From Chrysophaeum taylorii (taxonomy: Eukaryota; Sar; Pelagophyceae; Pelagomonadales; Pelagomonadaceae), in the NCBI GenBank assembly GCA_029834535.1, contig JAQMWT010000056.1, positions 1 to 53,059 on the forward strand: 53,059 nucleotides of DNA, given 5' to 3'. Below the pieces are notes generated by a model. The model ran no database searches, had not been told where the DNA came from, and was given only the letters and a program-made list of their open reading frames with translations. Shown in pieces: positions 9,170 through 18,021 of the stretch. Position numbers and translations under genes: made by a program. Each line of letters starts with the position of its first letter. Within the stretch, counting starts at the first letter, position 1.

Positions 9170-11875
9170 TCACGCTTGCGCTGTTCCAAACATCTGTAGT
9201 CTCTCCCGGAGATAGTCGTCCTTTGCTCGCTCGTCGTCGAGAGCGTCCCACTCAAAGAACGGAATGTGGGCAACGTCCCAACCGAGCCGCCGCAACAATC
9301 GGGACTTGAAGCGCGTAGAGCCATTCTCAACCTTCGTTCCCTTGAGGTAGTGGTATGGCCCATCGACTTCGACGGCGCGCTTCGTGTCAGGTTGCGCAAC
9401 GTCGAGCGACAGTCCCTCTTCGGTCACGTGCTCGAAGATGTGCGGCGTCCAGCCAACTCGGTCGAGCGCGGTCGCAACGTCGCGCTGGAGTTGGGACGGT
9501 GATGGGTCCTGACGTTGATAAGCTAGCTGGAGCATCTGCTTGTGGTTTGAAAGCGCGGAGCTACGGTTGGGCCATTCAAGACTAAAGTGCAGCGAAGCAA
9601 GGTGGAGTTGCGACAGTCCACGATCACCGAGGGCATCCAGATCAGTGACAGCTCCCTGCGCGAGCTCGGCAAAAAACTCGGGGTCTATTTTCCAGTCGAC
9701 GCACGCAAATGCCCACGCGGTGTTGGCGAGGTCCTGCGGATTGAACTCGCCCATCCGCGATGAAGCCGCGCCGGGGATAGCCGCGAAGAGCTCAGGTGCC
9801 TCCATGCCTGTCGTCGCGAAAGCCCATGCCGTGTTGGTGAGGTCCTGCGGATTGAACTCATCCAGCCGCGAAGGAGCCGCGTCGGCGATCGCCGCGAAGA
9901 GCTGAGGTGCCTTGACGCCCGCCGTCGCGAAGGTCCACGCCGTGTTGGCGAGGTCCTGCGGTTTGAACTCGTCCAGCCGCGAAGCACCCGCGCCGGTAAT
10001 CGCCGCGAAGAGCGGAGGTGCCTCAACACTCGCCGTCGCGAAGGCCCACGCCGTGTTGGCGAGGGCCTGCGGATTGAACTCATCCAGCCGCGAAGGAGCC
10101 GCGTCAGCGATCGCCGCGAAGAGTTGAGGTGCCTCGACGCCCGCCGTCGCGAAGGCCCACGCCGTGTTGGCGAGTTCTTGCGGTTTGAACTCGCTAAGCC
10201 GCGAAGGAGCCGCGACAGCGATCGCCGCGTAGAGCTGAGGTGCCTCGACGCCCGCCGTCGCGAAGGCCCACGCCGTGTTGGCGAGAACCTGCGGATTGAA
10301 CTCATCCAGCCGCGAAGGAGCCGCGTCGGCGATCGCCGCGAAGAGTTGAGGTGCTGCGACGCCCGCCGTCGCGAAGGCCCACGCCGTGTTGGCGAGATTC
10401 TGCGGATTGAACTCGCCCACCAGCGAAGAAGCCGCGCCAGCAATAGCCGCGAAGAGCTTAGGTACCTTGACACTCGCCGTCGCGAAGGCCCACGCCGTGT
10501 TGGCGAGATTCTGCGGATTGAACTCGCCCACCCGCGAAGGAACCGCGTTGGCGATCGCCGCGAAGAGCTGAGGTGCCTCGACGCCCGCCGTCGCGAAGGC
10601 CCACGCCGTGTTGGCGAGCCCTTGCGAATTGAACTCGTCCAGCCGCGAAGCACCCGCGCCGGCAATCGCCGCGAAGAGCTTAGGTACCTTGACACTCGCC
10701 GTCGCGAAGGCCCACGCCGTGTTGGCGAGATTCTGCGGATTGAACTCGCCCACCCGCGAAGGAGCCGCGTCAGCGATCGCCGCGAAGAGTTGAGGTGCCT
10801 CGACGCCCGCCGTCGCGAAGGCCCACGCCGTGTTGGCGAGGTCCTGCGGATTGAACTCGCCCACCCGCGAAGGAACCGCGCCAGCGATCGCAGCGAAGAG
10901 TTGAGGTGCTGCGACTCCCGCCGTCGCGAAGGCCCACGCCGTGTTGGTGAGCCCTTGAGGATTGAACTCGCCCAGCCGCGAAGATGCCGTGCCGGCGATC
11001 GCCGCGAATAGCTCAGGTGCCTCGACGCCCGCCGTCGCGTAGGCCCAAGCCGTGTTGGCGAGCTCCTGTGCATTGAACTCGCCCACCCGCGAAGGAGCCG
11101 CGTCGGCGATCGCCGCGAAGAGCTGAGTTGCCTCAACGCCCGCAGTCGCGAAGGCCCACGCCGTGTTGGCGAGTTCTTGCGGTTTGAACTCGCTAAGCCG
11201 CGAAGGAGCCGCGACAGCGATCGCCGCGTAGAGCTGAGGTGCCTCGATGCGCGCCGTCGCGAAAGCCCACGCCGTGTTGGCGAGCTCCTGCGGCTTGAAC
11301 TCGCGAACACGGCGCCGACAAGCGTCCGCGAGGGCCATCAACCGGCGATCGCGTCGCACGTCGCGGCGTCGGCCTCCAAACTTGGCAACACGGTGCGCGG
11401 CAGTCGATAAATTAAGAGTGCTGAATTTGTCGCCTTGAGCCGCGAAGAGTGAAAGTATCGTCTCGGGAGTCGCACCGCGGCCCGTCATCTGCTTTCCCCA
11501 CTGTACTTGTTGCCATCGTGGTGCCTCGTCACTGATGGCTCTCGCGTGGCTCGCGTCGACGCTGAAACGGTCGTAGTGGCGGGCGTCGCCGCGGCGCTGC
11601 ATCTCACTCCATTGTTGCCCCGGCGAACCGCGTAAGTCTCGACCGTCGCGCCGCCAGTTGTCCCGTGCGCCAGGCAGTCGTCGCCTCGGCGACAGAGAAC
11701 GGTGCAATGGGTAGTCTCGACCATCGCACCGCGAGTCCTCGCGGCGCCCGTTGCGTGCGCGGTCAGGCATTCGACGTATCGGCAACTGCGAAAAGCGCTG
11801 GTAACGATCGGGGCGCCGCAGGTCGTCCTCCTGTCGATCAGCGTCGTCAAGCCACCATCGCTCGTAGGTAAACAC
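9170..11875 (-). CDS. Heptatricopeptide-repeat RAP-domain protein (organelle RNA-binding type)
   Basis: Probably binds organellar RNA. An arginine-rich N-terminus (~1-130) is followed by about 15 tandem 37-residue repeats with the core LANTAWAFATAGVEAPQLF (nt ~9690-11330). A C-terminal RAP domain follows (about 800-890), with VEVDGPYHY and LLRRLGWDVAHIPFFEWDAL. Repeat length and RAP tail match the heptatricopeptide (HPR) family described in apicomplexan mitochondria and seen in algae. The frame is open right up to the end of a Helitron-like element (base 11875), where only a GTG is available. The first ATG is at 11770 (866 aa product). The 5' end may therefore have been cut by the insertion. 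Repeat units are nearly identical in DNA, so copy number may vary. Confidence 0.88.
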   Translation of the reverse strand: MFTYERWWLDDADRQEDDLRRPDRYQRFSQLPIRRMPDRARNGRREDSRCDGRDYPLHRSLSPRRRLPGARDNWRRDGRDLRGSPGQQWSEMQRRGDARHYDRFSVDASHARAISDEAPRWQQVQWGKQMTGRGATPETILSLFAAQGDKFSTLNLSTAAHRVAKFGGRRRDVRRDRRLMALADACRRRVREFKPQELANTAWAFATARIEAPQLYAAIAVAAPSRLSEFKPQELANTAWAFATAGVEATQLFAAIADAAPSRVGEFNAQELANTAWAYATAGVEAPELFAAIAGTASSRLGEFNPQGLTNTAWAFATAGVAAPQLFAAIAGAVPSRVGEFNPQDLANTAWAFATAGVEAPQLFAAIADAAPSRVGEFNPQNLANTAWAFATASVKVPKLFAAIAGAGASRLDEFNSQGLANTAWAFATAGVEAPQLFAAIANAVPSRVGEFNPQNLANTAWAFATASVKVPKLFAAIAGAASSLVGEFNPQNLANTAWAFATAGVAAPQLFAAIADAAPSRLDEFNPQVLANTAWAFATAGVEAPQLYAAIAVAAPSRLSEFKPQELANTAWAFATAGVEAPQLFAAIADAAPSRLDEFNPQALANTAWAFATASVEAPPLFAAITGAGASRLDEFKPQDLANTAWTFATAGVKAPQLFAAIADAAPSRLDEFNPQDLTNTAWAFATTGMEAPELFAAIPGAASSRMGEFNPQDLANTAWAFACVDWKIDPEFFAELAQGAVTDLDALGDRGLSQLHLASLHFSLEWPNRSSALSNHKQMLQLAYQRQDPSPSQLQRDVATALDRVGWTPHIFEHVTEEGLSLDVAQPDTKRAVEVDGPYHYLKGTKVENGSTRFKSRLLRRLGWDVAHIPFFEWDALDDERAKDDYLRERLQMFGTAQA
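9690..11330 (-). repeat. 111-bp coding tandem repeat, ~15 units
   Basis: Each unit encodes 37 residues with the invariant NTAW. Units come in repeated groups. The first two units (ending ARIEAPQLY and AGVEATQLF) recur as units 10-11. A unit with ASVKVPKLF occurs twice (units 6 and 8). This block structure points to unequal exchange or gene conversion within the array. Confidence 0.9.
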
Positions 11876-11880
11876 AAGTG

Positions 11881-12215
11881 CAGGCCAGTAAGTTCACCTA
11901 GTCCCAATCTCTAACCCCAGTAAGTTCACCTGGTCCCAGTAAGTTCACCTGGCCAGTAAGTTCACCTAGTCCAAATTTCTAACCCCAGTAAGTTCGGCGT
12001 AAACCCACTCGTGCTCACACCACTCCTTCGAGCTCGTCGCTGTCGCCTCCGCCAATCTAAGCTGCTTCGATCCGCACACGCCGCTAATCTTTGAGTTTAC
12101 TCTAAACCCCCCAGTAAGTTCACCTGGTCCCAGTAAGTTCACCTGGTCACTATGTTCACCTAGTCCCAATCTCAAACCCCAGTAAGTTCACCTGGTCTAA
12201 GTAAGTTCACCTACA
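11881..12215 (-). repeat. TGAACTTACTGG-type repeat array (copy A)
   Basis: About ten copies of CCAGTAAGTTCACCTGG (plus-strand view) occur, some separated by CTCTAACCCC-type spacers. One shared ~115-bp segment (about 12000-12115) interrupts them and is also present in copies B-E. The array lies between the helicase remnant and the element end, only bases away from the RAP gene start. Confidence 0.85.
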
Positions 12216-12800
12216 GTGCGCGTGTAGACGCCGGGAGGGGGCTTATCGGTATTGCGCAGCACGTGCGGGGTAGGGTGGAGTCGTCGACTCAGAAGAGCAT
12301 ATCCCCGGGGTTGCCGATCGACAGAGAGCCACGTAGAGCTGGACGTGACAGAAGACGGGCTTCGCCAAGAGGACGCCGACCTCGCGGGGCGTCTGGCCCT
12401 GGCTCTTGGTGATCGTTTGGCGTCGGCGGGCCTTAAGGGATACAGGTTGGAGGAGCCTCGGTGACAACGACACGATCGATCATGTATCTGGTACCGTTGC
12501 AGTGGCCGTGCGACGGGTCGAGGTTGCGAAGACTTTAAGCTCGCGATCAAAGTCAGCATGCCGTTGGTTGTCAGGGAGTTCAAAACTCGACTCTTGAGAG
12601 CGAGGCGTCGTCTTCCGACCCAACCTAGTCGGCCGAAAAGAACTCCGACGCCTCGTCTCCGGGAAAAAAAGGCCGCGGTCATGCGCGCGTTGTCAGCATC
12701 GACAACATCGTTTCGACGGGGCGTGAGAATGGCGCGCTGAAAGAGCCGCCGCGGGTCGTGGAAATAGTCTGCGAGGTCGCCGTGGACGGCTTGGAGGATC
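12216..12800 (-). pseudogene. Helitron/Pif1-type helicase C-terminal remnant (copy A)
   Basis: Pieces in different frames give GDLADYFHDPRRLFQRAILT, RNLDPSHGHCNGTRYMID, QTITKSQGQTPREVGVLLAK and CHVQLYVALCRSATP. These match the end of Helitron-type Pif1 helicases (NLDP..G.CNGTR; TI.KSQGQT; QLYVAL.R). Several frame changes separate them. The same frames are broken in the other copies, so the damage was already present in the amplifying master. Confidence 0.82.
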
Positions 12801-12928
12801 AATGCCTGGCTCTCGCGCCTACCTGATCCTTACTCTCGCGCCTACCTGATCCTTACCCTAAATCGGGGGACAAACAAACATGCTCCTCACACACACCCCC
12901 CTCTTACCAGTCGACGTTTAAAGACAAA

Positions 12929-13870
12929 CAAGTGCAGGCCAGTAAGTTCACCTAGTCCCAATCTCTAACCCCAGTAAGTTCACCTGGTCCCAGTAAGTTT
13001 CGTGAAAAATTTTTGAATAAGTTCACCTGGTCAGTAAGTTCACCTAGTCCAAATCTCTAACCCCAGTAAGTTCGGCGTAAACCCACTCGTGCTCACACCC
13101 ACTCCTTCGAGCTCGTCGCTCTCGCCTCCGCCAATCTAAGCTGCCTTGATCCGCACACGCCGCTAACCTTTGAGTTTACCCTAAAACCCCCAGTAAGTTC
13201 ATCTGGTCTCAGTAAGTTCACCTGGTCACTATATTCACCTAATCCCAATCTCTAACCTCAGTAAATTCACCTGGTCCCAGTAAGTTCACCTATAGTGCGC
13301 GTGTAGACGCCGGGAGGGGGCTTATCGGTATTGCGCAGCACGTGTGGGGTAGGGTGGAGTCGTCGACCCAGATGATTATATCCTCGGGGTTGCCGATCGA
13401 CAGGGAGCCACGTAGAGCTGGACGTGGCAGAAGACGGGTTTGGGCAAAAGGACGCCGACCTCGCGGGGCGTCTGGCCCTGGCTCTTGTTGATCGTTTGGC
13501 GTAGGCGGGCCTTAAGGGATACAGGTTGGAGGAGCCTCGGTGACAACGACACGATCGATCATGTATCTGGTACCGTTGCAGTGGCCGTGCGACGGGTCGA
13601 GGTTGCGAAGACATTAAGCTCGCGATCAAAGTCAGCATGCCGTTGGTTGTCAGGGAGTTGAAAACTCTACTGTAAAGAGCGAGGCGTCGTCTTCCGACCC
13701 AGCCTAGTCAGCCGAAAAGAACTCCAACGCCTCGTCTCCGGGAAGAAAAGGCCGCGGTCATGCGCGCGTTGTCAGCATCGACAGCATCGTTTCGACGGGG
13801 CGTGAGAATGGCGCGCTGAAAGCGCCGCCGCGGGTCGTGGAAATAGTCTGCGAGGTCGCCGTAGACGGCT
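12929..13870 (-). mobile_element. Helitron-like element, copy B (5' truncated)
   Basis: Its 3' end (GGCCTGCACTTG at 12929) joins copy A. The repeat array covers 12935-13292 and the helicase remnant 13300-13870. The copy stops abruptly at 13870, inside the helicase segment, where copia RT sequence begins. It shares frame breaks with the other copies. Confidence 0.7.
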
Positions 13871-15019
13871 TATGCAATGACGAGGGTGCGCCACAAGAAG
13901 ATCATCAACGACCAAAACGAGACGTAGAAGGACGGTAGAATTGAGCACGAGCTTGTAATGGCAAGTGTCACCAGATCCGCGGACGAAGCCACAGTCATTG
14001 ACGAGAAAGCGTGCCAAATAAAGCCGCCAATTACGACAAGCTTGTTTGCAACCATACCAAGAGCGACGGAGCGTGTAAATGATTTTGGAACCATCGGTGG
14101 GTTGGCGAGGAGCATAGCCTTCGGGTGGCCAGACATAGATGTCTTCGTCAATGGGAGCTTGAATAAAAGCGGAGCTGACATCCAACTTGTGCAAATCCCA
14201 GTCATGAACAGCGACAAAGGTTAGAAAGAAACGGATCGTGACGATGTTGGCAACCGGTGAGTAGGTGTCATGATAATCAATGCCGTGAACCTGGGTGTAA
14301 CCGCGGACGACTAGGCGAGCCTTGTACGATTCGAAGCGGCCAGAGTCATACTTCTTGCGGAGGATCCACTTGAGGGTACAAATGTTGCCAGAAAAAGTCG
14401 AAGGAAGGCGAATAACATCCCAGCAACCAAGCTGACCAAGAGAGCTGTATTCTTTAGCGATGGCTTGCAACCAGCCAGGACGCTCAGGATTGGTCGGAGC
14501 TAAAGCTTCACGTAAATGGGTGGAAGTAATAGTAGTTTCGTCAAGGTCTGAATACTGAGACATTTCTTCGGAAGCGGAGTAATAAGCGTGTGCATGGGGA
14601 TCAACAAGGGTGCTAGCTAAACAAAGGGGAAGGAAGACATAATGAACTAACAAACGAAAGCTAACAGAAGAGACATACAAAGAGTTACAGGAGGAAACAG
14701 AAGCGACAGAGGAAACAGAATCAACATCGTGACAGGAGGAAACAGAATCGACATTGCGTTGTTGACAAACGCCAGTATGAAAGTTTGTTGATTGTTGTAA
14801 CGCGCGTTGGTCGACTTTGCGCGGTCGGCCCCGTCTGGCGCGACTTTGTTTTGCACTTTCCTCAGGAGGTTTTGGGCTCTTTGGTTTTGTCGGCTCTGGT
14901 TTGCTCGACTTTGTTTTACACTTTCTGTTGTTTTCTCTCTTTGGTGCTCTTTTGCACTTTCTGTTGTTTTCTCTCTTTGGTGCGTCGGAGTTTATGAGCT
15001 CGTAGAATGGTCGGTTCAC
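13871..15019 (-). pseudogene. Ty1/copia reverse transcriptase fragment
   Basis: Conserved copia blocks are visible: KARLVVRGYTQVHGIDYHDT, LHKLDVSSAFIQAPIDEDIY, SWYGCKQACRNW and the catalytic LVLVVDDLLVAH. The frame continues past 13871 only into unrelated Helitron sequence, so the last third of the RT and RNase H are gone. Upstream residues are basic and low in complexity (KSSKPEPTKPKSPKPPEESA). The conserved region begins near 14600. Confidence 0.88.
14919..14991. repeat. 36-bp tandem duplication
   Basis: CACTTTCTGTTGTTTTCTCT recurs at 14919 and 14955, within the region upstream of the copia RT. A less regular array of GGGGCAACAG-type units follows at about 15065-15170. Confidence 0.8.
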
Positions 15020-16130
15020 GTGATGGGGTGATCAGTCCCAGTGAAACCGGCGCATTCTCATCAAACAAGGGGCAAGGGGGCAACAGCGGACAAGGGGGCA
15101 ACAGCGGAAGAAGAACAGGTGACAATCGGGCAACAGCAGGAACAGGTGACAATGGGGCAACAATGGACGAGAGCTTGGAAGCGTGATTCGAGAAAGTCAG
15201 AACAACGTTGAAGTGCCTTCGGTGGTTGACATTGCAGGAAATCGGGTAAGTGAAACTGTCAGCAAAATCGAGGTCTGAATAACAATAGCGACAAAAGTGC
15301 CTGGGATGACGTGCGTTAGGCGATTGGTGCCACTGAGAATCGCAGCGGGGCAAAGATAGGGGGAACACAGGCTGGTATATATGATGGCAGTGTACCAGAC
15401 GTCTGATGTTGAACGTGGCCTTTGGGCAGATATGTTGCATGGTGCATGGTGACCAGGTTATGACGATGGTCGGAGTCGACAGAAGCAAAAACAGGCGTAA
15501 ACAGGTTTGATGCGAACGTGGGTGTTTGGTTGTTGTGGCGCGAGCAAGTTGCCATGGGCACGACCACGTCCTGTACGCGAAGATGGAAGACTTCGGACGC
15601 GCCAGCGGTGTAAGGAACGAACACGGGTAGACCAGGCTGCTGTATGCCAGCCTGCTGTGACAGATAAGAAAGTGGCCCGTTTTCGCATTCGCAAGAACGA
15701 AGTTGCCATATGGGCCAACGTTGGAGGAGCAAGCGGCGAGCTTCGTTCGTCATACTCGAATAGACTGCGGTAGAAGTTGGCGACAGTGGCAAAACAGTTG
15801 TGGCACGTAAGAACGTTGCAGATAGCTTGCAGATAGCGTCGCAGTGGCACGTAAGAACATTGCAGATAGCGTCGCGGGTGCTGAGCACGGAATTCACGTC
15901 GATAGCAAAACCGAATTTTAAAGGTCAGAAAAGCGGCGAAAAAGTGCGTGAAGGAGAACCACAAATCACACAGCAAAGAAGCGTCTGTCCAGGATCCCGA
16001 AGATGAGCGATCCAACCACATAGGAAGCACGAAAACTGCGCACGCGAAAAATTGACAGGCACAGCTTAGTTGTGGCAGGTGAATGCGCGATGGAACGTGA
16101 TTCGCTGGTTTTACCAAAACCGACAAGCAC

Positions 16131-16352
16131 AACGAGGAGTGGATCAACGAGTAGGTGAAAATGCACAACGGGGAGTGGAGCAACGAATAGACGAAATACA
16201 GAACGAGGAGGGGAGCAACGACGAGGTGAAAAGACAGAACGAGGAGAGGAGCAACGACGAGGTGAAAAGACAACGAGGAGGGGAGCAACGACGAGGGGAA
16301 AATCCAGAACGAGGGGTTGAGCAACGAATAGCGGAAAATACAGAACGAGGCG
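16131..16352. repeat. ~36-bp imperfect minisatellite
   Basis: Six to seven imperfect units of the type AACGAGGAGGGGAGCAACG followed by ACGAGGTGAAAAGACAG. It lies inside the degraded copia element. Confidence 0.75.
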
Positions 16353-16784
16353 CCTGTGCAATGGGAGCTAAAAACAAAAAAAAACGAGGGGCTTCCGTGA
16401 GATGGGGTTGCTGATGTGCTTGCATCAGACACTCGGCGGTACACACGCTGACTTGGAATTATCTTGATTGGCAGAAAGGTGCAAAGATGATAAGGTAGAG
16501 AATCGGGAAGTGTATGTGAGACGGTGGGTGTGGCCGTTTAAGGCGGTGAAGGGGGGTGTAATAGGGGGTGGTATTAAGAAAAGCGGCGGAGTGGAACTAG
16601 AATCAGTCAAGGTGGGAGTAGGCATAGGAGCAGAAAAGGTAGTGTTAGTGGTGGTGGGTTTGGGTTGGTGTTGTTGGGTGTTTTTGGAGTCATTGGAAGT
16701 GTTGCGCTGTTGAGAAGAACGGCGATGGTGGGTAGGGCGTTGTCGTGGAATAGCTAGGAACTTTGAAACTTGCGGCAGTCCCCC

Positions 16785-17643
16785 TTAAAGTGATCCTTGC
16801 AGCCGCCAAAAGGACATCGGGTAGTGCGTCGGAATCGAGTAGAGCCAGGTTGTTGGGAAAGGGGAGAGTCTAGGGTAGGTCAGTTGGAAGAGTCTGAAGT
16901 CGTGGCTGACGACGCGGCGGATAGCGCGGCGGAAGTGGTTGTGCATGCCATCGAAATTGGTTGTTGTTGAACTTCTCAAGGGTACAACCACATTCATCGG
17001 TACGAAACGCGAGACGATAAAACAAAGCCAGTAAGGCTTGAAGCACGATGCACGTAGTCAAATGCGAGGACACACTCGAGGGTGCGTCGGATCAGGTACA
17101 ATGCCGAGCAACTTGAACTCCGGTGATAGGTAAAATGCCGAGCAACTTGAACGCCGGTGATAGGTACAATGCCGAGCAACTTGTATACTCCGATGATGAA
17201 CATGTTGAGGAAGTTCGCTACGCGATCCCCACGGCCCATGTAGACATCGGTAATGCGCTTGTAAAGTCGCGTGAAGTTCATGTCGCGGTTGTCATGTTGT
17301 TCGCGTGAAGTTCATGTCGCGGTTTTCATGGATATCAACGTTGTTGCTTGACGCGAAAGTCTTCTTCAGAGCAGCGAGATGCTGAGATGCTAGTCCAAGG
17401 ATCGTTGGTCGAGATAATGTGATCGCCGGTAGAGATGATCATGTTCGCGAGACGACGTGGCCAGTGGTGGAAAAGATGTCGCGCACCGCTGAAGGCATCA
17501 AGTTTGTGCGAAAGCTTGCTAGCTTGAATTTCGATCGAGGACATGATAGACGACAACGAACCGAACACGTAGCAATGAACTGAAGCCGAGGAGGAGTCGC
17601 CGTTATCCGTGAAGTCAAGCAGTCGTTCGACCGCGGACGACAC
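16785..17643 (-). pseudogene. Copia gag-like fragments
   Basis: ORF pieces in changing frames lie between the primer-binding-like site and the low-complexity region. The first reads SLSSIMSSIEIQASKLSHKL and HHWPRRLANMIIS. A zinc-knuckle-like CPFGGCKDHFKGDC near 16800 (C-x4-C-x2-H-x4-C, not the usual spacing) suggests a nucleocapsid. Three 34-bp tandem copies disrupt it at 17095-17190. Confidence 0.45.
17095..17190. repeat. 34-bp tandem repeat, three units
   Basis: Units contain ATGCCGAGCAACTTGAAC and CCGGTGATAGGTA; starts are at 17101, 17135 and 17169. Confidence 0.85.
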
Positions 17644-17655
17644 CTGGTACCATGT

Positions 17656-18021
17656 TACGAATGGAATGAGGCGTTAGACTAGCGATAAGAGAATGACGTA
17701 TGGATACTGGATACGTGGTGCAGGGGTAAGTGTAATAGCTTCCTCACAATACGCTTCCGCTGTGTCGATGAGGTCCGTTTGAACAGCCAACGTCGTTGTG
17801 AGCACCCCCTCCCTTGTGGGGAGTAACCCTAGACCTTCAAGCACCCCCACCCTCTTCGCAGTCGACCTTACCCCCCCCCGAACCCTTCATGGGTTGTAAG
17901 ATATAATTCTTTACTTTCAACTTTTCCCCCAAAGTAAAGGATATTTACTGACGTGGAATGCAAGATTGCTGACGTCTAATGAGTTCATAATAAGGCTACG
18001 GCCTGACCCTGACCCCGTCTG
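17656..18021. other. Gap with possible copia LTR and a hairpin
   Basis: No gene. The minus strand ends GTAACA just before the primer-binding-like site, which fits an LTR end, but the LTR start is not clear. At ~17850-17873 it holds GGTCGACTGCGAAGAGGG on the minus strand, related to the Helitron module. A 9-bp perfect stem (CTTTACTTT/AAAGTAAAG) with a 13-base loop lies at 17909-17939. Confidence 0.4.

Larger units (their letters stand above)
11875..12928 (-). mobile_element. Helitron-like element, copy A
   Basis: Read on the minus strand: a truncated 5' part (module GTCGACTGGTAAGAGG at ~12915-12900, then TTTAGGGTAAGGATCAGG), a Pif1-type helicase tail (12216-12800), then an array of TGAACTTACTGG-type repeats, ending GGCCTGCACTTG at 11875. 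Its 5' side joins the 3' end of copy B, so A and B form a head-to-tail pair. The helicase is broken in all frames, so the element is non-autonomous. Confidence 0.7.
13871..17655 (-). mobile_element. Ty1/copia retrotransposon, degraded and 3' truncated
   Basis: On the minus strand a primer-binding-like TGGTACCAGG (17646-17655) is followed by gag-like pieces (17335-17643 and 16994-17281), a zinc-knuckle-like CPFGGCKDHFKGDC (16780-16825), a long low-complexity region with tandem repeats, and an RT. The RT stops at 13870 at the junction with a Helitron-like copy, so RNase H and the 3' LTR are missing. I could not identify protease or integrase. Confidence 0.65.

Noticed and set aside
9685..11310. 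541-codon minus ORF and several plus ORFs overlapping the RAP gene
   Set aside because: They are frame shadows of the 111-bp coding repeat, Arg/Ser-rich with no domain; the RAP frame alone has sensible repeats and a RAP domain.
11881..13292. Regularly spaced ~19-bp repeats looking like a CRISPR array
   Set aside because: Spacers are themselves repeated and of uneven length, five copies travel with a helicase remnant, and the context is eukaryotic.
14916..16444. Several 130-330 codon minus ORFs in the copia interior
   Set aside because: Low-complexity translations of tandem repeats; no protease or integrase motif in any frame.
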